Positions 1 through 8,629 are shown, numbered from the stretch's first letter. The stretch: DNA of 16,452 bases from CAZNYG01 sp964577205 (GCA_964577205.1 CAZNYG010000045.1:1-16452); one strand, 5' to 3'. The notes: generated from the sequence alone by a model not told the origin. Program-made: numbers and translations.

Positions 1-2
1 CT

Positions 3-1256
3 CTGACCCTCTATTTCGTTGCGTCCCGCCTGTCGCCTGCTGAGCAGGGGTACTACTATACCTTCGGGAGCCTCCTCGGGTTGTCGATTTTTTTCGAGCT
101 CGGCCTTGGCGTGGTCATCACTCAGTTCGCCAGCCACGAGTTCGCTGCATTGTCCTGGGACAATGGCAGGCTCAGCGGCCCGCATGAAGCGCTCTCCCGC
201 ATCATTTCGCTCGTGCGGAAATCCGTTAAATGGTACGCGGTCATTTCCGGGTTGCTGATAGCGGTCGTCCTGCCGGCCGGCTGGTATTTTCTGAGCACGA
301 AGGCCGCCGAGTCGAACGTCTCGTTCGTTTTGCCCTGGGTGCTGCTTATTGTTTTTTTCGGCGTCACGACCTGCTTCATACCCATAACCTCGACGCTGGA
401 AGGTTGCGGCCTGGTCGCGGAAGTCCAGCAGTTGCGGCTCCTTCAGGCGGTCAGCGGCATAGCGTTCGTCTGGTTCATTTTCCTGTCAGGCGGAAAACTG
501 CTTGCCTCACCCGCGGAGTTCATCATGTACTGGGGCGTGATAGTGGCCTGGCTGCTTATCAGGCACGGCAGGCTGCTCCACCAGATATTCACTTACAAGG
601 TCGACGACAGCTTTCAGATCTCCTGGTTCAGGGAAATATTCCCCATGCAGTGGAAGATCGCGGTCAGCTGGATCGCCGCGTATTTCTCGAACTACCTGTT
701 CGTGCCGCTCCTGTTCTCGTTCCGGGGGCCGGTAGAGGCGGGCAAGATGGGCATGAGCCTCAGGATCAGCGCCATCGTCTATACGTTGAGCATGGCATGG
801 ATAAACGCGCGGATCCCCTATTACGGCGCGTTGATAAAGAAGGAAGAGTATGACAAACTTGACCGTCTGTCCTGGAGAAGCAGCGTCCAGGCGCTGGCCG
901 TGGGGCTGTTGTTCTCTGTCGCTGCGGTCGCCGGGCTCGGGCTTATCCAGGAGTACATTCCCAAATACAGCGGAAGGGTCCTTTCGGCCGGCATCATGGC
1001 TGTGCTGTGCCTTGCGAGCCTTGTGAACGTCGTCACATCGGCTATCGGCGGTTATCTTCGCGCCCACAAGACCGAACCGTTGATGATCGTCTCGGTGTTC
1101 ATGGCTTTCATCCTTGCCGGCGCGGCTTTTATCGCGGCGAAATACTTCAATGCCTCTGTGATGGCGTTCCTTTATACCGGGCTGACCGTTGTCGTGGGTT
1201 TCCCGTTATACTGGTCTGTACTGACCAAAAAGCGGAGAGAATGGCATGGACGATAA
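3..1256 (+). CDS. Wzx-type polysaccharide flippase, 5' truncated
   Basis: Likely inner-membrane flippase that moves lipid-linked oligosaccharide from the cytoplasmic to the periplasmic face (Wzx/PST group of the MOP superfamily). The frame is open from base 3 with no stop, giving at least 417 residues. It reads LTLYFVASRLSPAEQGYYYT and continues into a segment with FFELGLG, the style of first and second membrane helices in this family. A TTG at 81 could be taken as a start, but homologous-looking sequence continues upstream of it, so the true start lies outside the window, perhaps 20-30 residues further back. Many hydrophobic segments follow to the end, as expected for about 12 helices. The 3' end overlaps the next gene by 11 nt, so it is the first visible member of the operon. 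The substrate cannot be read from sequence. Family call is secure; exact specificity is unknown. Confidence 0.87.
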   Translation: MTLYFVASRLSPAEQGYYYTFGSLLGLSIFFELGLGVVITQFASHEFAALSWDNGRLSGPHEALSRIISLVRKSVKWYAVISGLLIAVVLPAGWYFLSTKAAESNVSFVLPWVLLIVFFGVTTCFIPITSTLEGCGLVAEVQQLRLLQAVSGIAFVWFIFLSGGKLLASPAEFIMYWGVIVAWLLIRHGRLLHQIFTYKVDDSFQISWFREIFPMQWKIAVSWIAAYFSNYLFVPLLFSFRGPVEAGKMGMSLRISAIVYTLSMAWINARIPYYGALIKKEEYDKLDRLSWRSSVQALAVGLLFSVAAVAGLGLIQEYIPKYSGRVLSAGIMAVLCLASLVNVVTSAIGGYLRAHKTEPLMIVSVFMAFILAGAAFIAAKYFNASVMAFLYTGLTVVVGFPLYWSVLTKKRREWHGR

Positions 1257-2250
1257 ACCGATACTGCTTTCCGTCTGCATTCCCACGTTCAACCGGTCCG
1301 GCCTGCTCCGGCAGACGCTGGAAGCAATCTTCAGTCAGGAGACCGGCGACGGGATAGAGGTCGTCGTATCCGACAACGCGTCTACTGACGATACGCAGAA
1401 AACGGTGAAGAGATTCCCGCTGACAAAGTATTTCCGCAACGATACGAACACAGGCCTTGATGCCAACACGCTTCTGTGCCTGCAACGCGCAGGAGGGGAA
1501 TACTGCTGGATATGTTCCGACGACGATGTCCCGCTGCCCGGCGCCCTGCAAAGGGTCCTGGCTGCGATAAGACAATACCGGCCCGACCTGATCTATCTCA
1601 ATTACGCGGGTTTTCTCGAAAACGAACGGCCTGAAATCGTGCTGGAACGTTCCACTCCCGTCCCCGACAGGGTATTTGAGGATACTGAGGAAATGTTCGC
1701 CACACTGAAGTTGAACCATTTTTCCGCGATGGTAGTCAGGCGGGAATCCGTGCTTCCCTTCTTTCCCCTGCTGGACGACTACCGCAGGGAAGGGTTCACC
1801 CGCGGCTATTCGCTTATGGTCCTGCAATATGCCCTGTTGAAACGCAGAATGCCCGGGAGCGTTTTCCTCGGCGCCATCAACGTGGCGGCGCGCAATCCTT
1901 TTGACAGCGACTACGATCCTTCGACCACGATCATCGATACGGCCCATCAGTACGAAAAGCTGCTGAACGCGGGGCTCATCAGGAAGGCGACCGTCCGGTC
2001 GGTCCTGAGGGAAACCATGCGCGGCAGTTACAAGGGCATCCTTCCGGCCCGATGCACGGACAACCGATGGCAGAATATGGAGCGGAAAAAAGAGCTTGAG
2101 AAGCTCTACCTGACGTATGACCGGCTCTATTATTGTCTCTACCCGTTCTTCCTTCTCCATGCGCCCCGGTGGATGCTGGCCGTCCCCTATTATCTTGGAA
2201 GGAAAGTGAAAAGAGTGTACCGGGCGTTATTCAACCGTTCACCGCTATGA
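1246..2250 (+). CDS. GT2 family glycosyltransferase (first of three tandem copies)
   Basis: Inverting GT-A glycosyltransferase of 334 residues, expected to add one sugar from a nucleotide sugar to a lipid-linked acceptor at the cytoplasmic face. The N-terminus has LSVCIPTFNR (about residues 8-17), then the nucleotide-binding SDNAST (42-47), and the metal-binding SDDD (91-94). The C-terminal third ends in aromatic/hydrophobic sequence (PFFLLHAPRWMLAVPYYLG) followed by a basic tail, which may attach it to the membrane. The ATG at 1246 is preceded by GGAGAGA ending 5 nt upstream, and the gene overlaps the flippase by 11 nt. It is clearly paralogous to the two following genes. The sugar donor is not predictable. 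A large antisense frame covering 1147-2160 is a shadow of this gene. Confidence 0.92.
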   Translation: MDDKPILLSVCIPTFNRSGLLRQTLEAIFSQETGDGIEVVVSDNASTDDTQKTVKRFPLTKYFRNDTNTGLDANTLLCLQRAGGEYCWICSDDDVPLPGALQRVLAAIRQYRPDLIYLNYAGFLENERPEIVLERSTPVPDRVFEDTEEMFATLKLNHFSAMVVRRESVLPFFPLLDDYRREGFTRGYSLMVLQYALLKRRMPGSVFLGAINVAARNPFDSDYDPSTTIIDTAHQYEKLLNAGLIRKATVRSVLRETMRGSYKGILPARCTDNRWQNMERKKELEKLYLTYDRLYYCLYPFFLLHAPRWMLAVPYYLGRKVKRVYRALFNRSPL

Positions 2251-3233
2251 ACTGCATCCTTTCGATATGCATCCCCACATTCAACCGGGCCGGGCTTCTG
2301 GACAAGGCCCTGCGTTCGATACTTCCTCAGTCGTCCGCGTTCGAAGACGTCGAGGTTTTGATCGTCGACAATGCTTCTACGGACGAGACAGGCGCCATCG
2401 CCCGCGGTTTTGCCGACACTTACCCCCGCGTCCGTTATCGCCGGAATGCGACCAACGAAGGGTTTGACGGGAACGTGCTGCGATGCCTTGAACACTCGGC
2501 GGGCGAGTACACCTGGTTCTTTTCAGACGATGATTTCTGCGTTGAAGGGACAGTGAAGAGAGTCCGGGACACCCTGGCCGCGGACAGGCCGTCGATCCTT
2601 TACCTGAGCCACTACGGTTTTGAGAACGATGACCCGCATACACGGACCCGTGTTTTGTGCCCTGAGACCGACAAAGTGTTCGCTGAAGGGAAAGAGTTCT
2701 TTCTCTACGCGGGCCTCGGGTTCATTACCGCGCTGATAGTCAAAACCGGACCGGCGCGGGCTTTCATGCCGGGCGTCAGGCGGGGAAAAGCGTGCGCTCA
2801 TCTTGACATAGCGTCAAGGCTTTCGCTTACGTCGAAAGGGCCGTTCGTCTATCTCGGCACCTGCCCCATTGCGGGCCGGGCGCCCGCGGTCACGCCGTCC
2901 AGCTATGATCTCCTTGAATTCGGGATCATGAACGTCGACCAGCTTTACAATGAACTTGTTCAGGAGCATTTGCTGACTGAAAAAGAAGAGTATGCCCGCG
3001 AGGAAAGGCAACTGAAGAGCCTGATACCGCGGCTCATAGTCAGCCAGATGGTGCTGGGCGACAGGGAAAGGCTCCTCAGCCACAGGAAGGAGCTGAAGGA
3101 ACTGTACGGCTCTCACCCCGAATACTGGACGCGCTGCGCCCCGTTGTTCTATCTCCCATGGGGGATCCTGTCGTTCCCCTACAAAACCCTGAGAGCCGCG
3201 GTGAGGTATATCCGCAAAAAAAGATATAATTAA
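2247..3233 (+). CDS. GT2 family glycosyltransferase (second of three tandem copies)
   Basis: GT-A fold family 2 glycosyltransferase, 328 residues. The start is the ATG at 2247, which forms an ATGA overlap with the stop of the preceding gene and begins MNCILSICIPTFNRAG, aligning with the starts of its neighbours. The frame is open further upstream to 2133, but that would add 38 residues read from within the previous gene. Motifs are CIPTFNR (8-14), DNAST (41-45) and SDDD (93-96). The C-terminus again has a hydrophobic aromatic run (PLFYLPWGILSFPYK) followed by a basic end, RYIRKKRYN. There is no obvious Shine-Dalgarno, so translation is probably coupled to the upstream gene. Expected role is one sugar transfer in the repeat-unit pathway; donor and linkage are unknown. 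Confidence 0.91.
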   Translation: MNCILSICIPTFNRAGLLDKALRSILPQSSAFEDVEVLIVDNASTDETGAIARGFADTYPRVRYRRNATNEGFDGNVLRCLEHSAGEYTWFFSDDDFCVEGTVKRVRDTLAADRPSILYLSHYGFENDDPHTRTRVLCPETDKVFAEGKEFFLYAGLGFITALIVKTGPARAFMPGVRRGKACAHLDIASRLSLTSKGPFVYLGTCPIAGRAPAVTPSSYDLLEFGIMNVDQLYNELVQEHLLTEKEEYAREERQLKSLIPRLIVSQMVLGDRERLLSHRKELKELYGSHPEYWTRCAPLFYLPWGILSFPYKTLRAAVRYIRKKRYN

Positions 3234-3241
3234 ATGCTGTC

Positions 3242-3274
3242 CCGTAGGGGCGGCTGAAGCGCGCCCCTGCACGG
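3242..3274. repeat. REP-like GC-rich palindrome in operon spacer
   Basis: The 81-nt spacer between the second and third GT2 genes holds an imperfect palindrome. The core arms AGGGGCG (3246-3252) and CGCCCCT (3262-3268) pair perfectly. Outer arms CCGT (3242-3245) and ACGG (3271-3274) also pair, leaving a GC bulge. No T-run follows, so it is not a typical intrinsic terminator. GTAGGGGCG...CGCCCCTAC-style palindromes are common dispersed intergenic repeats in many bacterial genomes. It may act as a transcript stabiliser or simply be a repeat copy. Confidence 0.6.
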
Positions 3275-3314
3275 AAAGATAAAAAGGCTTGAATATATTT
3301 CCAGTACAAAACCC

Positions 3315-4289
3315 ATGAACCCGACTTTATCCATCTGTATCCCGACATACAACAGGGCGGCTCTTCTGCAGGAGTGCCTTCAGTGTTTTGTCTCATCTGC
3401 CAAAGGCTTCGAGGACCGCATCGAGATCGTCATAATCGACAACGCAAGCCCCGATCACACGCCTGAGGTCATTGCCTCCTTTGAGAAACGGTACGGGTTC
3501 ATCCGGCATATCCGCAGGGACGGGACGATCGAGGCGAACAGGAACATCCATTCTGCCGCGCTGGCGGGCAAAGGCACCTACCTGTGGACGTTCGGCGACG
3601 ACGACAGGGTGTCGCCCGGGACTGTGGCAACGATACTGAAAGAGCTGGAAAACGGTTATGATCTCATAGCCATAAACCATTCGATATGGGACAAAAGCTT
3701 TACGAACCAGCTTAACGGGAACGTATTCCGTATGGCCAAAGACCGTAAAGTGGGATCCCATAACCGAATGATGCGCGCCCTCGGCCTGAGACTGGGATAC
3801 ATCTCCTCGATAGTGATACGCAGGGAATTGTTCTGCCGCGAGCCTGAAGCTGAATACGGCCGGTTCTTTGACGTTGGATTCGCATTCCTCTACTCCGTTT
3901 ACGCGGGTATCATCGGAAGCCGCAGGATGCTCGTCATGGCCGCGCCCCTTGTGCAGCAACGGGGGGACAATTCGCCTATTGATACGGAAAAATGGTATCG
4001 TTTCTTTGCTGCCGGCAGCGCGCAGGTATTCCGCGAACTGAGCATGCGGGGATACTCATGGATGGCGGCGGCAGCGGCGAAGCGGAAAATCGTCATGGAA
4101 TATCTCATCCACGATATATCTTACAGAAGGCGTAACGGCATAGCGCTCGAAGGCGTGAAGAGCGGGCTGTGGAAGAACTACTGGGAGCAGCCTTTCTTCT
4201 GGCTCTTCTGCCTCCCGCTTCTGTATCTGCCGGCCGGCATGGTGAACGCGCTGAGAAAGATGTTCGTGCGCGGCGATCCTCAGACATAA
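3315..4289 (+). CDS. GT2 family glycosyltransferase (third of three tandem copies)
   Basis: GT-A fold family 2 glycosyltransferase, 324 residues. It begins MNPTLSICIPTYNRAA, has the donor-binding IDNAS (41-45) and the metal-binding GDDD (94-97), matching the layout of the two upstream paralogues. The C-terminus contains a hydrophobic stretch (FFWLFCLPLLYLPAG) followed by a short basic segment, as in its neighbours. The ATG at 3315 has no good Shine-Dalgarno. It is the only gene in this operon that begins after a real spacer (81 nt, containing a palindrome), so it may be translated less efficiently or depend on RNA structure. Predicted role is addition of one sugar during repeat-unit assembly; acceptor and donor are unknown. 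Confidence 0.91.
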   Translation: MNPTLSICIPTYNRAALLQECLQCFVSSAKGFEDRIEIVIIDNASPDHTPEVIASFEKRYGFIRHIRRDGTIEANRNIHSAALAGKGTYLWTFGDDDRVSPGTVATILKELENGYDLIAINHSIWDKSFTNQLNGNVFRMAKDRKVGSHNRMMRALGLRLGYISSIVIRRELFCREPEAEYGRFFDVGFAFLYSVYAGIIGSRRMLVMAAPLVQQRGDNSPIDTEKWYRFFAAGSAQVFRELSMRGYSWMAAAAAKRKIVMEYLIHDISYRRRNGIALEGVKSGLWKNYWEQPFFWLFCLPLLYLPAGMVNALRKMFVRGDPQT

Positions 4290-4298
4290 GGCGAACAT

Positions 4299-5639
4299 AT
4301 GAGCTATAAGATCGAACCCAGGAAACTCCTTGCATACCTGCTGATAGCGTCCGTGTTCTTTGAAGGGCATATCTACACGTTCTACCTGTCCGGCATGCGG
4401 GTGCGGATGATAAACCTGGTGGCAGTAGCCGCGGTGCTCATTATAGCCGCTGGTTTCCTGATGCGCAAATACACGGTGAAAACGTCCGGTATCGATGTGC
4501 CGATCTCAGGCTTCCTTGCCATAAACGCGATCTCACTTTACAACTCCCTGTGGTTCGCGCGGGGAATGAAAATACTGCTGCTGCTCATATCCGTCATAGC
4601 GATCTACTACATCACCCTGAACGTCCTTAACAGGAAGAAAGTGTTCGACAAGGCATTCGCCGTCCTTCTCTACGCCGGCCTTGCCGAGATAGTGTACGGC
4701 ATCTACCAGGTGATAGCGGGATGCCTGCGCTGGCTGTTCAACCTGGACATCCCGGTAGGCGATCTCGGCGTCATCCACGTGGATTATATCGGCGCGCCCT
4801 GGGGCAGGCCCTACGGCAGCTTTGTGGAACCGGACTGGTACGGGACCATCGCCATGTTCTATGCGCTGATCTTCATGTACTTTTTCTTTTCCGGGTCGCG
4901 CTACAGGAGGAGGCTCGTCTCCATCGGGCTTTTCCTGTCCCTTGTCGGGCTTTTCTTCAGTTTCGTCCGCGCAGCCTGGGTGGGTTTTTTCGCGGGAGCT
5001 CTGGCATTCCTGATACTGAAAAAGTGGGATGCTTTTTCAAAGATCTCGTTCCGTCTGTACGTGAGGCTGGCCGGCGGCCTCACGATATGCCTCGCCCTTG
5101 TGACGGTGTCGGTCCCGGCCATCCGCAACACGCTGCGTGAGAGAATTAACCCGACGTATGATACCAATGCCCAGCTTTCAATGAATAATGCACGAGTACT
5201 GATGATGAAGGATTCCCTCGCCGCCACCGCCCGCCACCCTCTGATAGGCAATGGCCCCGGCAGCGCCGCGTTCAACTATCTGGCGACCGAGATGGGAGAA
5301 AACCGGGCCCAGGAGCATATTAAAAACGACGAAGCCCTGAAAGGCAAGGAAGGGTTCGACCCCAGCATAATATTCACCGTGCTTGAAGACACCGGTTTGA
5401 TCGGACTGCTTTTATTTCTGTGGCTTCAGCTCAGCATTTTCATGTACAACGTCCGAAATTACGAACGGATGGACGGACAGTACCGGATGTTCGCCATAGC
5501 TCTGCTGGGAGCATGGATCGGGCTCATGACGTCTTACGTGTTCTCTCAGGGGTTCTGGATACCGTTCACGTGGGTATTCCTCGCGTTCAATATCGCGGCC
5601 GTACGCCTGGCGCGCGCGCCTGAAACGGTAGCGGCATGA
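4299..5639 (+). CDS. O-antigen ligase/polymerase family membrane protein (Wzy_C type)
   Basis: Polytopic membrane protein of 446 residues with the layout of the O-antigen ligase/polymerase superfamily (Wzy, WaaL). Hydrophobic helices run along most of its length. A central segment (SFVEPDWYGT, then FSFVRAAWVGFFAG) resembles the conserved family region, and HPLIGNGPGSA starting near residue 313 matches the Wzy_C signature in the large periplasmic loop. Two or more helices follow. It would join undecaprenyl-linked repeat units, or ligate the glycan to an acceptor, on the periplasmic side. The start ATG has AAGG seven bases upstream, and there are 9 nt between it and the preceding gene. Polymerase and ligase functions cannot be told apart by sequence alone; presence beside a flippase and several GTs favours a polymerase. 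Confidence 0.87.
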   Translation: MSYKIEPRKLLAYLLIASVFFEGHIYTFYLSGMRVRMINLVAVAAVLIIAAGFLMRKYTVKTSGIDVPISGFLAINAISLYNSLWFARGMKILLLLISVIAIYYITLNVLNRKKVFDKAFAVLLYAGLAEIVYGIYQVIAGCLRWLFNLDIPVGDLGVIHVDYIGAPWGRPYGSFVEPDWYGTIAMFYALIFMYFFFSGSRYRRRLVSIGLFLSLVGLFFSFVRAAWVGFFAGALAFLILKKWDAFSKISFRLYVRLAGGLTICLALVTVSVPAIRNTLRERINPTYDTNAQLSMNNARVLMMKDSLAATARHPLIGNGPGSAAFNYLATEMGENRAQEHIKNDEALKGKEGFDPSIIFTVLEDTGLIGLLLFLWLQLSIFMYNVRNYERMDGQYRMFAIALLGAWIGLMTSYVFSQGFWIPFTWVFLAFNIAAVRLARAPETVAA

Positions 5640-6733
5640 AGATAGCCATTGAATCGAACGCCTATTACAAGAACAAGGCCGGCAGCGGCGTCTACTGCAG
5701 GAACGTGGTGGACGGGATGAAGGCATTGTCCCCGGACAGTTGTATAACGCTTGCCAACAGGCGTTCGAGCGAGATGGACATAAAGAAGAAAAGCATCCTC
5801 AAAAGACTGCTCAACGCTGCCTTCGACATCGTCTGGATGCAATTCGTCCTGCCCGCTCAGGCGTCGAAAGCGAAAAGCGATGTCCTGTTCTGCCCCACGT
5901 TCCTGAGCCCGATCTTCGCGCCCTGCGGCGTGGTGCTGACGATATTCGACATGGCTTTCATGCGCTACCCCGAGACCTGCGACCTGTTCTTTCGCACGTA
6001 CCTCCGCGTGATGCTGAGCCTGACCAAAGGGAGAGCCCGAAAGATCCTGACGATCTCTGAATACTCGAAAAAAGAGATAGTGAAATACCTGAACGTGCCG
6101 GAAGACAGGATAGAAGTGATCTATCCGGGCAAAGACGAACGCTTCACTCCCGGCAGGAGCGCGCTGGGCGGAAAATACGGCATTCCGGGGAAATATTTCC
6201 TGTATATCGGCACCATAGAGCCGAGGAAGAACATAGAGACGATCATTGACGCTTTCGCCAAAGTGAAAAGGGAATCGGCTTTGCCGCACTCGCTGGTCAT
6301 TGCGGGCGGAAAAGGATGGTACTACGATTCCGTGTTCCGCAATGCGCGCGTGTCAGGCGTTGAAGACAGCATCATCTTCCCCGGCTACATCCCGGAAGAG
6401 GACCTGCCGTCACTTTACCGGAACGCCGAGGCTTTCGTGTTCCCGTCCCTGTACGAAGGTTTCGGGCTTCCGGTGCTTGAAGCCATGGCGTGCGGATGCC
6501 CCGTCATCGCCTCAAACACATCGTCCATCCCGGAAGCAGCGGGCGATGCCGCCATCCTGATCGATCCCCTGGACACCTACTCCATCGCGGCATCCATGAA
6601 AAAAGTGGCGTCCGATCCCGGGCTCCGGGAGCAGCTGGTAAATAAAGGGCTGGAACGATCGCGCCGTTTCAGCTGGGACAACGCCGCGAAAAAAACCCTC
6701 GCCGCCCTGAAGAACGCGGCAAAGGAACCCTGA
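5636..6733 (+). CDS. GT4 family glycosyltransferase
   Basis: Retaining GT-B glycosyltransferase of 365 residues. The N-terminal acceptor domain begins MKIAIESNAYYKNKAGSGVY, including the Gly-rich loop. The donor domain includes YIGTIEPRKN (190-199), the typical start of the second Rossmann domain, and the canonical E-x7-E motif (E274 to E282, in LYEGFGLPVLEAMACG), followed by VIASNTSSIPE. The gene overlaps the previous stop by an ATGA junction. The sequence style is that of mannosyltransferase-like GT4 enzymes, but donor identity cannot be assigned. It probably adds a sugar to the growing lipid-linked oligosaccharide on the cytoplasmic side. It also resembles the genes at the far end of the window (15656 onward) in its MKI...G start and its YVGT/YIGT..PRKN motif. 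Confidence 0.93.
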   Translation: MKIAIESNAYYKNKAGSGVYCRNVVDGMKALSPDSCITLANRRSSEMDIKKKSILKRLLNAAFDIVWMQFVLPAQASKAKSDVLFCPTFLSPIFAPCGVVLTIFDMAFMRYPETCDLFFRTYLRVMLSLTKGRARKILTISEYSKKEIVKYLNVPEDRIEVIYPGKDERFTPGRSALGGKYGIPGKYFLYIGTIEPRKNIETIIDAFAKVKRESALPHSLVIAGGKGWYYDSVFRNARVSGVEDSIIFPGYIPEEDLPSLYRNAEAFVFPSLYEGFGLPVLEAMACGCPVIASNTSSIPEAAGDAAILIDPLDTYSIAASMKKVASDPGLREQLVNKGLERSRRFSWDNAAKKTLAALKNAAKEP

Positions 6734-6738
6734 ACCAT

Positions 6739-7434
6739 ATGAATATCCTCCATCGGATCGTTTACGCCATCCCCGCTTTCGACCAGCGGATCTCCTTTGT
6801 CAAGAGCCTTCCCGCTCACGCCAGGCTGCTCGACGTCGGCTGCGGAAACGGCGACGCGCTCTGCAGGATGACGGGCTGCAGGCCGGACATCTCAGTATCC
6901 GCCATAGATCAGGAAGAGTTCGGCAAATGCCTTCCGGCCCGCGTGAAGTTCTTTAAACTGGACGTGGAGAGCGGCGCGCTTCCGTTCGGGAATGATTCCT
7001 TCGACGGGGTGAGCATCATCCACGTGGTCGAGCATCTTAACTCGCTCGAGGGGATACTTTCCGAGATCGTACGGGTGCTTAAACCTGGCGGCGTCTGCTA
7101 CCTTGAGACGCCTGACGCGCGGACCCTTAAAGTGCCTTCGCTGAAAACGATCGCGTCTAAAGGCGACGGAGGGCCCCTCAACTTTTACGACGACAAAACC
7201 CACCAGCGCGTTTGGCCAAAGGATGACATGGCCGCCGCGCTCGCCAAACTGAACGTCAAAAGCGCGCGTTTCGGGATCTACAGGAACTTTCTTTACGCGC
7301 TGCTGTCGCCGCTGCTGATACTCGCTGGAGCGGCCACTGGAAAACGCCGTCCGTTCGTTGTCGGCATTCACCATCTTATCGGCTGGAGCAGGTATGCGGT
7401 GTTCTCGAAAGGGGATGCTGATGCCGGGCATTGA
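6739..7434 (+). CDS. class I SAM-dependent methyltransferase
   Basis: Rossmann-fold methyltransferase of 231 residues (Methyltransf_11-like). Motif I is LLDVGCGNGDA (30-40), the SAM-binding glycine loop. An acidic residue in SAIDQEE follows at the end of the second strand. DVESGALPFGNDSFDGV and HVVEHLNSLEGILSEIVRVL are the usual post-motif and helix segments, followed by KPGGVCYLETPD. The C-terminal part has hydrophobic sequence (FLYALLSPLLILAGAATG) that could contact the membrane. It starts 5 nt after the preceding GT4 stop, with AAGGA about 12 nt upstream. In this setting it is likely to methylate a sugar of the glycan, either as a decoration or as a chain-capping step, but the target is an inference. 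Confidence 0.9.
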   Translation: MNILHRIVYAIPAFDQRISFVKSLPAHARLLDVGCGNGDALCRMTGCRPDISVSAIDQEEFGKCLPARVKFFKLDVESGALPFGNDSFDGVSIIHVVEHLNSLEGILSEIVRVLKPGGVCYLETPDARTLKVPSLKTIASKGDGGPLNFYDDKTHQRVWPKDDMAAALAKLNVKSARFGIYRNFLYALLSPLLILAGAATGKRRPFVVGIHHLIGWSRYAVFSKGDADAGH

Positions 7435-8611
7435 GAATCCCTCGAACAGGCGTGTCGCGAGCCTTGTGAACGGGGCTTTCAAAGCCGCTTTCATTTCCGC
7501 AAAACGTCTCGGCCTGTGGCGCCTGGGACAGGGTGACGAGAAGCCCCCCCGTAAAATACTGGTCATAGAGGAGGAACCGCTCGGCGACGTGATAATGGCG
7601 ACGGCGGTATTCCCTTACCTGAAACAACGGTTCCCTGAATCGCGCGTATCCGTAATGACCGGCCCGTGGGCCGGGGAAATCCTGGCCAACAATCCTCATA
7701 TCGACGAAGTGATCCTGTACGACTGCCCCTGGGCGATGTCCGGGACGCTCCTTGCTCCGGGGAATCTCTGGCGTCATGTCAGGTTCCTGTTCGGCTATCC
7801 GGCGCTCCTGCGCTCCATAAAACAGGCCGGTTACGACCTGGCCATAGACCTTAGGGGTGATTTCAGGAACATCCTGCTGCTGATGGCGGTCCCGGGAATC
7901 GCCAACCGCCTTTCCTACGGACGTACCGGAGGGGAATATCTCCTTACGCGGACAGCTCCCTTTGAGCCATCCATGCACGAGATCGAAAAGAATTTCGCCC
8001 TCCTGTCAGCAATCGGCGTGCGGGCGATCGACAGGACGACAATGGTCTTTCCTTCTGAAGAGAACCGGAGGAACGTCCGGAAGCTGTTGTCGGATAACGG
8101 CGTTTCGAATGATACCCTTGTGGTCATCCACCCTGGAGCGGGGAGGACAGTGCGGCTTTGGCCGGCGGAACGTTATGCCGCGGCAGCCGATCATCTGATC
8201 TCAAAATACGGCGCGAAGGTCTTCATAACAGGAACGAAGAAAGAAAGCGTCCTCGCGGACTCGATCATCAGAGCCATGGCGGCCAGTGGAGCCGTGAACA
8301 CGGCCGGGAAAATATCCCTGCTCGACATGGCGGCGCTGCTGGAAAGATCCCGCCTGTTAATATGCCCGGACACGGGCATAATGCACCTTGCCGCGGCAGT
8401 TTCCGTCCCCACCGTGGCGCTGTTCGGCCCCGGCAACCCCGGACAGATTGGGGGAATTAACACAAATATCCGTTATATCGACAGCGGGTTTCCCTGCCGC
8501 CCCTGCGTCCAGTTCGGCTGCGAAAGATCCGATGGAAGGACAAGCGCCTGCATGGACGCCATAAAAACAGAAGCAGTGATCCCTGTAATCGACGAAATGA
8601 TGTCGCTATAG
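7421..8611 (+). CDS. GT9 family glycosyltransferase (heptosyltransferase-like)
   Basis: GT-B enzyme of 396 residues, resembling ADP-heptose:LPS heptosyltransferases. The ATG at 7421 is chosen because GAAAGGGG ends 6 nt upstream; the open frame extends back to 7358 inside the methyltransferase gene. After an N-terminal extension of about 44 residues comes KILVIEEEPLGDVIMAT (45-61), the GT9 loop. The C-terminal domain has VIHPGAGRTVRLWPAERYA and CPDTGIMHLAAAVSVPTVAL, both classic family motifs, then a Cys cluster (359, 362, 367, 377) of the PC..PC type seen in some GT9 clades. It overlaps the previous gene by 14 nt and closes the first operon. Heptose is the usual GT9 donor, but other donors are possible. 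The Glu at VIEEE stands where Arg is common in the family. Confidence 0.9.
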   Translation: MPGIENPSNRRVASLVNGAFKAAFISAKRLGLWRLGQGDEKPPRKILVIEEEPLGDVIMATAVFPYLKQRFPESRVSVMTGPWAGEILANNPHIDEVILYDCPWAMSGTLLAPGNLWRHVRFLFGYPALLRSIKQAGYDLAIDLRGDFRNILLLMAVPGIANRLSYGRTGGEYLLTRTAPFEPSMHEIEKNFALLSAIGVRAIDRTTMVFPSEENRRNVRKLLSDNGVSNDTLVVIHPGAGRTVRLWPAERYAAAADHLISKYGAKVFITGTKKESVLADSIIRAMAASGAVNTAGKISLLDMAALLERSRLLICPDTGIMHLAAAVSVPTVALFGPGNPGQIGGINTNIRYIDSGFPCRPCVQFGCERSDGRTSACMDAIKTEAVIPVIDEMMSL

Positions 8612-8629
8612 CAGGTTCTGGGGGAAGGC

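Noticed and set aside
1147..2160. 337-residue open frame on the minus strand
   Set aside because: It lies opposite a clear GT2 gene, reads as low-complexity Arg/Pro/Gln-rich protein without family motifs, and is explained by high GC content.
2133..2246. Upstream extension of the second GT2 gene
   Set aside because: The 38 extra residues are read from inside the previous gene; the ATG at 2247 gives the family-standard start and an ATGA overlap.
5546..6289. 247-residue open frame on the minus strand
   Set aside because: It spans the antisense of the polymerase/GT4 junction and shows no family features.
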